NCBI RefSeq assembly: GCF_001183965.1
Contig: NZ_LFZV01000001.1
Span: forward strand, 1,746,321 to 1,810,320
Length of the DNA: 64,000 nt
Source: Bacillus sp. FJAT-27916
GTDB lineage: Bacteria > Bacillota > Bacilli > Bacillales > Pradoshiaceae
Reading direction: 5' to 3'
Part shown: in pieces, positions 35,286-45,742 of the stretch
How the letters are laid out: every line of letters begins with the position of its first letter
Position numbering within the stretch: the first letter of the stretch is position 1
The notes under the pieces: model-generated
Databases searched by the model: none
What the model was told of the DNA's origin: nothing
Seen by the model: the letters and a program-made list of their open reading frames with translations, nothing else
Made by a program: the position numbers and the translations under genes

Positions 35286-37520
35286 GTGGAAGAGTCAGCC
35301 TTTCAGCTTGAAAAGGAAAGACTGGAATTTATCAAACAATACATGAGAGTTGTGATTGATACGGCCAGAACAAGCAAGGAGCAGTTCTTGCAAAAAATGA
35401 AGGAAACCTTTGAGGATACAGATTGGGAAGAAAACACGGAATATGGACAGCTGTTAACGACCGCCGCTTTTTATCAAATGTCGAATGATGAGTGGGAAAG
35501 CTTGAAGCGAGCTTTGCCTAAGCCGTATTTTGCCCGCGTTGATTTCACGCCCGCTGATTCTGGAGTATCGGAACGATTATATATCGGCAAGACTTCCTTG
35601 TTTCAGCGGGATAATCAAGAACAGCTCATTATTGACTGGCGTTCACCGATTGCCAATTTGTACTATGACGGCAGACTTGGACATGTATCGTATACTTCAG
35701 AGGGTGAAGCGTATGATGGTGAGATTACACTGAAGCGACAGCTGATGATTGAAGACGGCGAGCTCACAGACCTGCGCGATATTGATTTGACGACGGTTGA
35801 TGAATTGCTGCAGGAAACATTGGCTAAGAGTTCGGTGAGCAGGCTTACGGAGATTGTCGCAACTATCCAGGAGGAGCAAAATGAAATTATCCGTGCGGAT
35901 CTTAATAAACCGGTCATCGTCCAAGGAGCAGCAGGAAGCGGAAAAACAACGATCGCCCTTCACCGTATATCCTACTTCCTTTACCATTATAAAGATCAGT
36001 TCAATCCGGCAGATTTATTAATCTTGACCCCAACTGCCCTATTTATGGATTATATCCAAGAAGCCTTGCCGGAGCTTGGAGCTGAGCGCGTGAGGCAGGC
36101 GACCTATGCCCAATATGTCGAGGAGGCTATCGGCAAGAAAATCCCTCTCGTTGAAGACCGTAAATTGATCGAGGTCTTAGGCGGGGAAAGTGCGGCAGCA
36201 AGGCTTGCCGGTCTGAAGGGGAGCGAGCTCTTTCAGCGGATATTAGATCATTATTTTGAGGAAATCAAAAGCGGTCTGTATTTCCATGAAGATTTCAAGG
36301 TTGATTCATTCAAGCTTTATCAGGCTAGTCAACTAAACCATTTGCTGACACAGGAATATACGTATCTCCCGCTTTATAAACGATTAGATAAGATTAAGAG
36401 GGTCCTGCAGCAGCAGGTGAAGAGTCATAAGGACGTGATGCTGAAGAAAATCATCGCCCATTATGATGCGAAGATGGAGAAGGGGTTAAATTTCAAAGGA
36501 GCCGAGGAGAAGAGGAAAGCCTATATTTCAGAGGTGCTTAAGCGAAAGGATCTCCGCCTGAACCATATAAAAGCGGAGATGAGAACGGCTGCAACCCGTT
36601 ATATGAAATCCATTAAGAAGCATGATACCTTTACACACTACAAGCAATTATTCACTTCACCCGAAAGACTTTGTGATTACGCCCAAGGGATGCTGTCAGA
36701 AACGGATGCAGCTGACTTATGCACCTACAGCCAAAAGATTTTTGCCAAAAAGAAATATGAGGCAGAAGACGTTGGACCGCTTCTCTACCTCCATGCAAAG
36801 CTTTATGGCATTCAGCCTGGACAGAAGGCAAAGAATGTTGTTATTGATGAGGCTCAGGATTATAGCTTCCTGCAGATCTCTGCTTTAAAGACTGCTCTTG
36901 AAACGGATATGTTCACCTTAGTAGGTGATCTCGCGCAAGGGATTCATTCTTATCGTTCGATTACGAGCTGGCAGGAAGTAGCCGAGAAGATCTTCCCGCG
37001 GGCAAGCTATAAGGAGCTGAAGAAAAGCTACAGGACAACGATTGAGATTATGAATGAGGCGAATAGGCTGCTCGAAAAGCTCCCCTATGATTTTCCTATC
37101 GTTGAGCCGATCGTGCGGCATGGAGAAGCACCACAATACTTTTCCTTTGAAAAGGGAGAACAGTGGGCTGAGGCTGTAAAAGCACAAACGGTAAAATGGA
37201 GGGAGGAAGGCTTTCACACCTTTGCCATCATTACCAAAACAGCAAAGGATGCCAAGTTAGCCTATCAAATTCTCCGAAAGAGAAACTTTGCTGTAAGCCT
37301 TTTGGAAGAAAAAATGTCCATTCCAAAGGGAAAGCTTATCATCCTTCCCTCCTATCTGGCCAAAGGACTGGAATTTGACTGTGTAATCGCCTTTAGTCAT
37401 GATGAAAGATATCATGAACAAAATGAAACTGATCTAAAATTGCTGTATGTAACCATGACAAGGGCCATGCATAGACTCCATTTGATGAGTAAAGAGGAAA
37501 GGGCATTTGTCCTATCATGA
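35286..37520 (+). CDS. helD: RNA polymerase recycling helicase-like motor HelD
   Basis: The protein has 744 residues from the GTG at 35286, 7 bases after GGGGG. Upstream in-frame ATG/TTG codons at 35238 and earlier have no ribosome binding site. A coiled-coil N-terminal arm (about 1-60) is followed by a superfamily 1 motor. Walker A is GAAGSGKTTIALHRI near residue 215, Walker B VVIDEAQDYSFLQI near 518, KSYRTTIEIMNEANRLL near 580, and the last motif LLYVTMTRAMHRLHLM is at the end. HelD enters the RNA polymerase channels and releases stalled polymerase from nucleic acids. No UvrD-like accessory domains are seen. Confidence 0.9.
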   Translation: MEESAFQLEKERLEFIKQYMRVVIDTARTSKEQFLQKMKETFEDTDWEENTEYGQLLTTAAFYQMSNDEWESLKRALPKPYFARVDFTPADSGVSERLYIGKTSLFQRDNQEQLIIDWRSPIANLYYDGRLGHVSYTSEGEAYDGEITLKRQLMIEDGELTDLRDIDLTTVDELLQETLAKSSVSRLTEIVATIQEEQNEIIRADLNKPVIVQGAAGSGKTTIALHRISYFLYHYKDQFNPADLLILTPTALFMDYIQEALPELGAERVRQATYAQYVEEAIGKKIPLVEDRKLIEVLGGESAAARLAGLKGSELFQRILDHYFEEIKSGLYFHEDFKVDSFKLYQASQLNHLLTQEYTYLPLYKRLDKIKRVLQQQVKSHKDVMLKKIIAHYDAKMEKGLNFKGAEEKRKAYISEVLKRKDLRLNHIKAEMRTAATRYMKSIKKHDTFTHYKQLFTSPERLCDYAQGMLSETDAADLCTYSQKIFAKKKYEAEDVGPLLYLHAKLYGIQPGQKAKNVVIDEAQDYSFLQISALKTALETDMFTLVGDLAQGIHSYRSITSWQEVAEKIFPRASYKELKKSYRTTIEIMNEANRLLEKLPYDFPIVEPIVRHGEAPQYFSFEKGEQWAEAVKAQTVKWREEGFHTFAIITKTAKDAKLAYQILRKRNFAVSLLEEKMSIPKGKLIILPSYLAKGLEFDCVIAFSHDERYHEQNETDLKLLYVTMTRAMHRLHLMSKEERAFVLS

Positions 37521-37531
37521 GGACCTTAATG

Positions 37532-37559
37532 AAGGAACGTTTAACGTTCCTTTTTTTTT
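37532..37559 (+). terminator. Terminator of helD
   Basis: GGAACGTTTAACGTTCC is a compact palindromic stem, followed by nine Ts. Confidence 0.92.
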
Positions 37560-37657
37560 ATTGGTGCTGATTAGACAGATACTTGGTTTTGAGAAAAATT
37601 CGTATTATCCATGAAACAAATAGTGTAAAATGGGTTGTTGAAGAAGGAGGAATGAAC

Positions 37658-38560
37658 ATGGCACAATCCGTGCTTGAAATAAACGGGGTTGACAAAAAAA
37701 TCGGCAGCCGGACCATTCTTGAAAACATCAACTTAGATGTTCGGGAAGGGGAAATATTTGGGCTATTAGGTCCGAACGGTGCCGGAAAGACCACCTTAAT
37801 TCGGATGATTTGCGGGTTGATGAAGCATTCGGGAGGAGCCATCCGAGTGTTGGGCTCTGATATCCAGAAATCCTATCTATCAGCGATTAGGGAAATTGGT
37901 GCGGTCATTGAGAACCCTGCCTTCTATCTAGAGTTGACAGGCTGGCAGAATCTCCGGCTCGTAGCCAACCTATATACCGGAATCACGAAGGAACGCATTC
38001 AAGAGGTAGTGGAGCTTATTCAGCTCGAAGACAGCATTCACGATAAGGTTGCTTCATACTCGCTAGGCATGAAGCAGCGGCTTGGAATCGGACAAGCTAT
38101 TCTACATAAACCAAGATTGCTTATATTAGATGAGCCGACTAATGGGCTTGACCCGACCGGTATGCATGACTTGCGCCAGCATTTGCTGCGCCTTGCCCGT
38201 GAAGAGGGAACAGCCATCTTTCTTTCTACACATTTGCTATCGGAAGTGGAAATGCTTTGTGACCGAATTGCTATTATGAAGGATGGACGAATAGTGGATA
38301 TAAGAGAAACAGTACAAGAAGAGGTGCTCGTAATTGAGACGAGTGAGCCGGACAAGGCAGCAATGCTATTGAGTGAGCGCTATGCCGTTATCTCTAATGA
38401 CAATGGCTGGATTCGGCTTGCAGTCGATAAGAGCCAAGTCCCCGCTGTCAATGCGCTGCTCGTTCAAGAGGGGATAGATGTCTTTCATTTAGCATTTGAA
38501 AATCAAGGACTTGAACAAGTGTTTCTCCAATCCGTTAGTGAAGGGAGGAAACCATCATGA
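37658..38560 (+). CDS. ABC transporter ATP-binding protein (ABC-2 type exporter)
   Basis: The protein has 300 residues from the ATG 37658; a nearby ATG at 37652 is too close to GGAGG (37646-37650). Walker A GPNGAGKTT (38-46), Q-loop in GAVIENPAFY, signature YSLGMKQRLGIGQAI near 134, Walker B LLILDEPTNGLDP near 155 and the His switch in STHLLSE near 189 are complete. A C-terminal extension of about 80 residues is typical of drug/bacitracin-type exporters (BcrA, YxlF). It is coupled to the permease gene by a 4-base overlap. Substrate unknown. Confidence 0.92.
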   Translation: MAQSVLEINGVDKKIGSRTILENINLDVREGEIFGLLGPNGAGKTTLIRMICGLMKHSGGAIRVLGSDIQKSYLSAIREIGAVIENPAFYLELTGWQNLRLVANLYTGITKERIQEVVELIQLEDSIHDKVASYSLGMKQRLGIGQAILHKPRLLILDEPTNGLDPTGMHDLRQHLLRLAREEGTAIFLSTHLLSEVEMLCDRIAIMKDGRIVDIRETVQEEVLVIETSEPDKAAMLLSERYAVISNDNGWIRLAVDKSQVPAVNALLVQEGIDVFHLAFENQGLEQVFLQSVSEGRKPS

Positions 38561-39318
38561 TATCGATGCTAATCAATGAGCATTATCGGATGGCGAGGAA
38601 CCGGTTTGTTCAGCTTTCTTTTCTGATTATGCCGGTCGTGATGTGTATTCTTGCTTTATTTTTTTCAGATATAGTGCGAGCTAACAATGGAAATATGTTA
38701 AACTACATGTCTATTACAGCAAACATACTGATCATTATTGCCTTTATGGGGATTGGAGCTGCGGGCACCATTCTCTCAAATGAGTTTCAATATGGAACCA
38801 TCAAGCTGATTGTGATACGGCCTATTTCGCGCTCGGCTCTATTGCTCTCGAAATGGCTCACAGTCATCCTCTATCTGTTCTATCTCTTTATTCTCGCATT
38901 TGCCGTATCGGCGGTTATTGGCGGCCTTTTGTTTGGGTTTGAAGGATTCTCGGTAAGCGGTTATCTGTTCAAAGGGATTATGCTCAAATACGTGATAGCC
39001 TTTACGGAATCGATGCTGATCGTGACATTTACGTATATGGTATCGGCAGTCTTTAAGAATGGGGCCTTTTCCATCGGAGTTGGCATGGCTGCCTTACTTG
39101 GCGGAAAATTGGTGACTGAGGTGTTTCGTCTTCTTGAATGGAAGGCTGGAATGATTCTATTGTTTGAGAATACGAAGCTTGATCAATATTTCTTCGGGAA
39201 CAGACCTGTTTATGATGAGATGAGCTTCTTGTTTTCCATAGTCATATTAGGGCTTCATTTTTGTTTCTTTTACGGTGTGGCATGGTGGTTCTTTGTCAAA
39301 AGAGATATTTCCGTTTAA
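38557..39318 (+). CDS. ABC-2 family transporter permease
   Basis: A 253-residue membrane protein with six hydrophobic segments. The first follows the cytoplasmic N-terminus NEHYRMARNRF, and the segment with AGTILSNEFQYGTIKLIVIRP holds the ABC-2 coupling motif (EFQYGTIKL) that contacts the ATPase. It works with the ATP-binding protein upstream, with which its start overlaps (ATGA). No regulator or sensor kinase gene lies beside them, so control is unknown. Confidence 0.88.
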   Translation: MISMLINEHYRMARNRFVQLSFLIMPVVMCILALFFSDIVRANNGNMLNYMSITANILIIIAFMGIGAAGTILSNEFQYGTIKLIVIRPISRSALLLSKWLTVILYLFYLFILAFAVSAVIGGLLFGFEGFSVSGYLFKGIMLKYVIAFTESMLIVTFTYMVSAVFKNGAFSIGVGMAALLGGKLVTEVFRLLEWKAGMILLFENTKLDQYFFGNRPVYDEMSFLFSIVILGLHFCFFYGVAWWFFVKRDISV

Positions 39319-39342
39319 GATAAAGACAAGGGGAGAAATAAG

Positions 39343-40242
39343 ATGATCATTAGCGCAAGCAGGCGTACTGATATTCCGGCGTTTTATGCTGAGTGGTTCA
39401 TAAATCGAATCAGGGCAGGTTCCTTCATGAAGGTCAATCCGTATAATCGAAAGCAGATAAAGAAGGTTTCCTTGGCTGCAGATCATGTGGATGCAATCGT
39501 ATTCTGGTCAAAGAATCCGAGGCCCATTCTTCGTTATCTGCCTGAGCTCTTGGATAAAGGGTATAAGTCTATTATGCATTATACCTTAAATGACTATCCG
39601 GATGCGTTAGAGCCGGGAGTCCCAAGCTTATCTTATCGGATCGACACCTTTAGGCGCCTGGCTGATGTGCTTGGCCCTGAGCATATGGTGTGGAGATATG
39701 ACCCAATCATCCTTAGTAATCAAACGGATGCCTGCTATCATTTGGAACGGTTTTCCCATATCGCCAAAGAACTGAATGGACAGACAAGCAGGGTCGTAAT
39801 CAGTTTTATGGATTTTTACGCCAAAACAAAAGGAAGACTAGCCCGTTTGGAAACAGAGAAGGGGTATGTGCTCTTTGATTGGCTTTATCCAGATCAAACA
39901 GAGAAACTGACCGATTTAGTGAAGGGCTTATCCAGCATTGCACAAGAGAATGGAATGTCCATTACGACCTGCTCGGAGCAGGTAAATCTGGAGAAGTATG
40001 GGATTATGCATGGGGCTTGTATCGATCAAGCTTATATTGAAAAGGTACTGAATCATTCATTGCCGGTTAAAAAGGATAAATACCAGCGGGCAGAATGCGG
40101 CTGCGCAGAGTCAATTGATATGGGAAGCTATGACACTTGTCCATTCGGCTGTCCGTATTGCTATGCGGTTAGAAGTGATAAGCTTGTCCAAGCAAACCGA
40201 AAAAAACATGATCCTATGAGTCCTTATTTGACCGGAGAATAG
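39343..40242 (+). CDS. DUF1848 family protein with C-terminal radical-SAM-like cysteine motif
   Basis: A 299-residue protein starting ISASRRTDIPAFYAEWF, the hallmark of DUF1848. The C-terminus has ECGCAESIDMGSYDTCPFGC followed by PYCYA. The C-x3-C-x2-C spacing (CPFGCPYC) matches a radical-SAM [4Fe-4S] site, but sits at the end of the protein instead of the start. Function unknown; related proteins are sometimes linked to DNA-lesion repair like spore photoproduct lyase. AGGGGAG precedes the ATG. It lies 24 bases after the ABC permease, so it may be cotranscribed. Confidence 0.85.
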   Translation: MIISASRRTDIPAFYAEWFINRIRAGSFMKVNPYNRKQIKKVSLAADHVDAIVFWSKNPRPILRYLPELLDKGYKSIMHYTLNDYPDALEPGVPSLSYRIDTFRRLADVLGPEHMVWRYDPIILSNQTDACYHLERFSHIAKELNGQTSRVVISFMDFYAKTKGRLARLETEKGYVLFDWLYPDQTEKLTDLVKGLSSIAQENGMSITTCSEQVNLEKYGIMHGACIDQAYIEKVLNHSLPVKKDKYQRAECGCAESIDMGSYDTCPFGCPYCYAVRSDKLVQANRKKHDPMSPYLTGE

Positions 40243-40294
40243 GGAATAATAATGAAATAAACGATTTTTGAATTTAAGGAAGCGGTGAAGGTTA

Positions 40295-41152
40295 ATGAAT
40301 CAATTACAACCAGGAATGAAAGCAATATTAACAGTAGAAAGGGAAGTGACATTTGGTTATTTCCTTTCAAATGGGGAAGAGGATGTCTTGCTCCATACAA
40401 ATGAGATTGTCGGAGAAATCGAAATTGGCCAGCAAATTGAAGTATTCTTATTCAATGATAAGGATGGCCGTTTGACTGCTTCGATGAATCTCCCGTCTAT
40501 CATGGAAGGGGAATATGGCTGGGCACCTGTCGTAGATGTCCACCCGAGTCATGGGGTATTCTTAGATATCGGTCTTCAAAAGGACTTATTGATTTCCTCC
40601 GATGACCTTCCTCGGATTAAACGAATTTGGCCGGAGGTGGGCGATCAGCTGTATGTCACGCTGATGGTCGACAGCCGCGGCCGTATGTTCGGCCGTCTTG
40701 CGACAGAAACAGTGGTCCAGGAGTTAAGCAAACCAGCTCCAGAATCTCTCATGAACAAGGAATTTGAAGGGCGTGCCTATCGTCTCCTTAGGGTTGGGAC
40801 ATTCATCCTGACAACAGAGGGCTATCGCTGCTTCATTCATGAAAGCGAGCGTTCTGTCGAGCCTCGTCTTGGCGAGCTTGTGAAAGGCCGTGTAATCGGC
40901 GTGAAGGAGGACGGCAGCTTAAATGGTTCCCTTCTTCCTCGAACACATGAACGTTTAGATGAAGATGCAGAGGGAATTCTTACGTATCTTGAGAGCCGTG
41001 GAGGCAGCATGCCTTATTGGGATAAATCTGACCCAGAGGATATTCAGAAGCGATTTGGCATGAGCAAGGCGGCATTTAAGCGTGCTTTAGGCCGATTAAT
41101 GAAAGAAGGAAAAGTGACGCAGGCCGACGGGTGGACGACGGTCAAGAAATAG
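40295..41152 (+). CDS. cvfB: S1-domain RNA-binding protein CvfB
   Basis: A 285-residue protein with a tandem S1 layout and a C-terminal winged helix. The S1 regions are TFGYFLSNGEEDVLLHTNEI near residue 17, WAPVVDVHPSHGVFLDIGLQ near 74, and GYRCFIHESERS near 178. The end, FGMSKAAFKRALGRLMKEGK, is the winged helix. It corresponds to B. subtilis YitL and S. aureus CvfB, an RNA-binding virulence/expression modulator. The gene is followed 10 bases later by a HAD hydrolase gene, forming a likely two-gene unit. Confidence 0.93.
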   Translation: MNQLQPGMKAILTVEREVTFGYFLSNGEEDVLLHTNEIVGEIEIGQQIEVFLFNDKDGRLTASMNLPSIMEGEYGWAPVVDVHPSHGVFLDIGLQKDLLISSDDLPRIKRIWPEVGDQLYVTLMVDSRGRMFGRLATETVVQELSKPAPESLMNKEFEGRAYRLLRVGTFILTTEGYRCFIHESERSVEPRLGELVKGRVIGVKEDGSLNGSLLPRTHERLDEDAEGILTYLESRGGSMPYWDKSDPEDIQKRFGMSKAAFKRALGRLMKEGKVTQADGWTTVKK

Positions 41153-41162
41153 GAGAAACCGC

Positions 41163-41735
41163 ATGAACATATTATGGGATTTTGATGGTACTTTGATGGA
41201 TACGTATCCGGCCTATACAAAAATGGTCAAGGAGGCCGTTCAGTGCGGCCTTTCTGATGAAGAAATCTTTGCCCTCTTGAAGGTCTCCTTTGGCCATGCC
41301 TTCAAGGAGCTTGGTTTATCGGATGAGGAAATCAAGCGAGTGAAACAGCTGGAGCGTGAACTTGAACCCGAAGACTTTAAGCCTTTTCCGGGTCTCTGCG
41401 AGGTACTTGCAGCGGCTGATGTGAATGTGATTATGACTCATAAGGAGCGGGCGCTTGCAAGAGCTATTCTAGAGGCAAATGGTCTAAGCCGTTATTTTAC
41501 GGAGATTGTCGCCATTGATGATGGGTATCCGAGGAAGCCTGACCCGGCGAGCTATCGATATTTGCATGAGAAATATGGGCTTGACCTGGCAGTCGGGGAC
41601 CGGGAGCTTGATATCATTCCCGCCAAGATGCTGGGTATTCAAACGTGCCTGTTTCAGAATCATTCTGCTGAGGCGGATTACTATGTGGATGATTACCGGG
41701 AGTTTTTTGAGAAGGTGCCCAATATTAAGAAATGA
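41163..41735 (+). CDS. HAD-family hydrolase (phosphatase)
   Basis: A 190-residue haloacid-dehalogenase-like enzyme. Motif I is DFDGTLMDT (residues 6-14) with the nucleophile Asp. Motif II is the Thr in VIMTHKERA, motif III the Lys in PRKPDPASY near 126, and motif IV the Asp in VGDRELDI near 146. The small helical cap resembles phosphoglycolate-phosphatase types. Substrate unknown. AGGAG lies 8 bases before the ATG. It forms a probable operon with cvfB and ends at a good terminator. Confidence 0.87.
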   Translation: MNILWDFDGTLMDTYPAYTKMVKEAVQCGLSDEEIFALLKVSFGHAFKELGLSDEEIKRVKQLERELEPEDFKPFPGLCEVLAAADVNVIMTHKERALARAILEANGLSRYFTEIVAIDDGYPRKPDPASYRYLHEKYGLDLAVGDRELDIIPAKMLGIQTCLFQNHSAEADYYVDDYREFFEKVPNIKK

Positions 41736-41738
41736 ATG

Positions 41739-41774
41739 AAAGGGAGTCCTATGTATTTTGGGATTCCCTTTTTG
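41739..41774 (+). terminator. Terminator after HAD gene
   Basis: AAAGGGAGTCC and GGGATTCCCTTT pair across a 9-base loop, then Ts. Used also by the convergent minus-strand gene. Confidence 0.8.
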
Positions 41775-41775
41775 C

Positions 41776-42243
41776 TTATTTCATCAAACGCATACGGGAG
41801 GTGTTCATTTCTTTCGTCACTGGTTCATGGGTGGTAACATGGGCAAGGCCGGTTTTTGGCATGTTTACGTAAATACCCTCGGTAGATCCTTTTTCAATCC
41901 GATAGGTTTCATGAAAGATACCGACCGCATCATTCCCTTTTGTTTTCTTGTTAAATCTTGTCCAAGCCCTCATGTGAATCCTTCCATGTGCATAGGCTTC
42001 AAGGTCCTCGAAGCTTCTCCAATACTGGATGAGGGTGACTCCCCTCCAGCTTAATGAAACCTCCGTGTGGATAAATCCAAGTTCAGGGTTTTGATATAGT
42101 TCCTTAATCATTGGACCCATCGCTTTGGCAACAGGAATCCATTTGCGAAAAGCAAGAAGATTGTTAACTCGCATCCCAATGATTAAGAGGACAAAATCCG
42201 TTTTGGCATCTGTCACATAGCGACCAGCAAATATCTTTTTCAA
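41776..42243 (-). CDS. DUF4188 domain protein
   Basis: A 155-residue protein with the family beginning KIFAGRYVTDAKTDFVLLII, then HTEVSLSWRGVTLIQYWRSF and a HARAWTRFN-like block (HMRAWTRFNKKTKGND). The fold is a ferredoxin-like alpha/beta barrel related to monooxygenase/haem-binding ABM proteins. Function unknown. Start is TTG with GGAGGAG 9 bases before it on the minus strand. Confidence 0.8.
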   Translation of the reverse strand: MKKIFAGRYVTDAKTDFVLLIIGMRVNNLLAFRKWIPVAKAMGPMIKELYQNPELGFIHTEVSLSWRGVTLIQYWRSFEDLEAYAHGRIHMRAWTRFNKKTKGNDAVGIFHETYRIEKGSTEGIYVNMPKTGLAHVTTHEPVTKEMNTSRMRLMK

Positions 42244-42324
42244 ATATCCACTCCTCCAGTTTTTACCTTATATTCATTCTAACACTGTAAGGGAATAAAC
42301 AGAATATCCTTCTAATGAAAATAA

Positions 42325-42709
42325 AAATGAGGCTGGGACAAAAGGTTTCCAGAAATTAAAACGAGGTGGGGACAAAACTAAATAAATGATTCTCAAAAGC
42401 GAATGATGGTATCTTATTCTTCCTATTCAATAGCATCTGGAAATACAAAAAAGGCACCCGCTTTCCGCGGGGATGAAGCTTGAGCCCCCTCGGCGCTTAC
42501 ACCTGTTGGGGCTCAACCTTTCCTCTACTTCCCGCAGGAGTCGAGTGCATTTCGCTTCATTCTACTAGTCACGAATAATAGAAGTCCACAAACAACTTAT
42601 GTATGGAAAACATAAAGACCCGAATAATTAGACGATAGAATTCATTCCTTTATCGTTTAATCATTCGGGTTTATCATTGGCTGAAATATTTATGTCCCAG
42701 CTTTATTTC
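42325..42709. repeat. Structured Bacillaceae-type intergenic repeat with GCTGGGACA ends
   Basis: A non-coding block bounded by inverted copies of GCTGGGACA (42332-42340) and TGTCCCAGC (42693-42701), with matching A-rich flanks. Inside (42452-42565) is a G+C-rich core. Outer arms GGCACCCGCTTTCCGCGGG and CCCGCAGGAGTCGAGTGC enclose a perfect hairpin TTGAGCCCC ... GGGGCTCAA (42480-42516). Elements with the same CCGCGGG / GAGTCGAGTGC wording recur in many Bacillaceae genomes. It could be a non-autonomous mobile element. Confidence 0.6.
42617..42672 (-). terminator. Probable terminator of ykpA
   Basis: Near-perfect inverted repeat: on the minus strand ACCCGAATGATTAAACGATA pairs with TATCGTCTAATTATTCGGGT, followed by CTTTATG. 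It lies about 50 bases after the ykpA stop, inside the repeat. Confidence 0.6.
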
Positions 42710-42720
42710 CTTTAATCGGA

Positions 42721-44337
<1,617 letters not shown>

Positions 44338-44532
44338 TTATCTAGCAAATTATATCATTATCATCCCCTTTTTTGAAAGGGACGGGGATAAAGAAGATGC
44401 TGAAAATGAAAAATGAGCCCCATTGTCCGGTAATTTATGGATAAAAACCATGATGAAGACGAAAAAGGGACCAAATCCAGCCTCAAGACTGGCGGGTGAT
44501 GGAGCGTTTACAGAAGGACTTTTCTGTCAATT

Positions 44533-44549
44533 TGTTACATTATTGTAAT
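44533..44549 (+). promoter_or_regulatory. WalR (YycF) binding site
   Basis: TGTTAC-ATTAT-TGTAAT is a perfect match to the WalR consensus TGTWAH-N5-TGTWAH. It sits just before a possible -35, the usual place for activation. In B. subtilis yocH is a WalR target. Confidence 0.85.
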
Positions 44550-44553
44550 CCTG

Positions 44554-44582
44554 TTGCAATCAATGTCATGCTCTTATTACAT
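44554..44582 (+). promoter_or_regulatory. Possible promoter of the YocH-like gene
   Basis: TTGCAA (44554-44559), a 17-base spacer and TTACAT (44577-44582). The -10 is weak, which would fit a promoter that needs the adjacent WalR site. Confidence 0.45.
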
Positions 44583-44663
44583 TCTTGACCTTAACAAAAA
44601 ACCATCCCCGCTGATAGGATAGGTCTTGCCCGTCAAAACGGCAAATGACAGGAGGATTTTGTT

Positions 44664-45566
44664 TTGAAGAAAATTTGTATGGCGTTTTTAGCATGTGCTT
44701 CCATCATTGGCTCCGCAGAGGGCTTTTATGCGGCTGACCAAGAGGAGCTTATGACAGAAGAGCTTCATGCAGAAGAATCCAATATGATTAATATAGATAA
44801 AGATTTATCCAATCTATCACCAGAATTTATTCAGCTGTCTTCGATGAAAATCGTTGCGGAGATGGATGATGAGGAAATAGAAGCTGCTGATCCATATGCA
44901 ATCGAACATTTCATAAACGAAGGAATTGTTGAGCTTGCAGATAAAGAGAAGGAGGACTCCTTCCATGCCGCTATGCTATATGAGGAAATCGCAAGCGAGA
45001 TACAGGCTGTAAAAACCAAGGAGACAGTTGTTGCTTCCGCTGAAGAAACAGAAAGAAAAGAGGAAGCTGTATCTCCAAGAGAGGATAAGGATGATAGCGT
45101 AATAGATACGACAGCAGCCGAAGAAGCTGAGCCAGAGAAAAAAGAACCTGTTGTCGAAGAAGCAACGCTCACAGAGGAAGAACCAGTCATAGCCTCTGTA
45201 GATGAGAGCAGAGAAGAGTCAGCACCTGAAAATACAGAGGATACCGTGAAACCTGAGATAGAAGAAGCTGCTGAAGAAACCGTGATTACCATGACAGCAA
45301 CAGCCTATACGGCAGACTGTGAAGGGGGAAGCGGCGTAACCTATACAGGGATTGATTTAAAAGCTAACCCAGATGCCAAAGTCATTGCAGTCGACCCTTC
45401 CGTCATTCCGCTTGGTACAGAAGTGTATGTAGAGGGCTATGGTACTGCGATAGCAGCGGATATCGGCGGAGCCATTAAAGGGAATAAAATTGATGTCTTC
45501 ATTCCAAGTCAGGCAGAGGCAGAAGCTTGGGGTATTAAGACAGTCAATGTTACAATTAAACAGTGA
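44664..45566 (+). CDS. yocH: Secreted 3D-domain cell-wall protein (YocH-like)
   Basis: A 300-residue exported protein. An N-terminal signal peptide (KKICMAFLACASIIGSAEGF) is followed by a long acidic low-complexity linker (about 40-205, rich in Glu and Ala). A C-terminal 3D domain spans about 210-300: TMTATAYTADCEGGSGVTYT, then AVDPSVIPLGTEVYVEGYG and the D-x-G-x-x-I-x-G-x-x-x-D motif (ADIGGAIKGNKIDVF). 3D domains are muralytic, related to MltA. Unlike B. subtilis YocH there are no LysM repeats; the acidic linker takes their place. TTG start, AGGAGG upstream. It probably remodels peptidoglycan under WalR control. Confidence 0.87.
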   Translation: MKKICMAFLACASIIGSAEGFYAADQEELMTEELHAEESNMINIDKDLSNLSPEFIQLSSMKIVAEMDDEEIEAADPYAIEHFINEGIVELADKEKEDSFHAAMLYEEIASEIQAVKTKETVVASAEETERKEEAVSPREDKDDSVIDTTAAEEAEPEKKEPVVEEATLTEEEPVIASVDESREESAPENTEDTVKPEIEEAAEETVITMTATAYTADCEGGSGVTYTGIDLKANPDAKVIAVDPSVIPLGTEVYVEGYGTAIAADIGGAIKGNKIDVFIPSQAEAEAWGIKTVNVTIKQ

Positions 45567-45742
45567 TAGTGAAGGGAAGTGGTTTGCTAGTGGGTGAATC
45601 GCTTCCTTTTTTTGTTGGAGTGATGATTATAAATATTCACAATTGAGGAACAGTTTATTTTTTGTGGATTTTGTAGTAAAATCAAGTTCTTTGACGGAGT
45701 GCTATTTTAAAATAAGTTTTACGATATGATGGAGGAAATGGA

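Noticed and set aside
44831..45292. Long minus-strand open frame (serine-rich) opposite the YocH-like gene
   Set aside because: It is the antisense reading of the acidic Glu/Ala-rich linker; no ribosome binding site and no family features.
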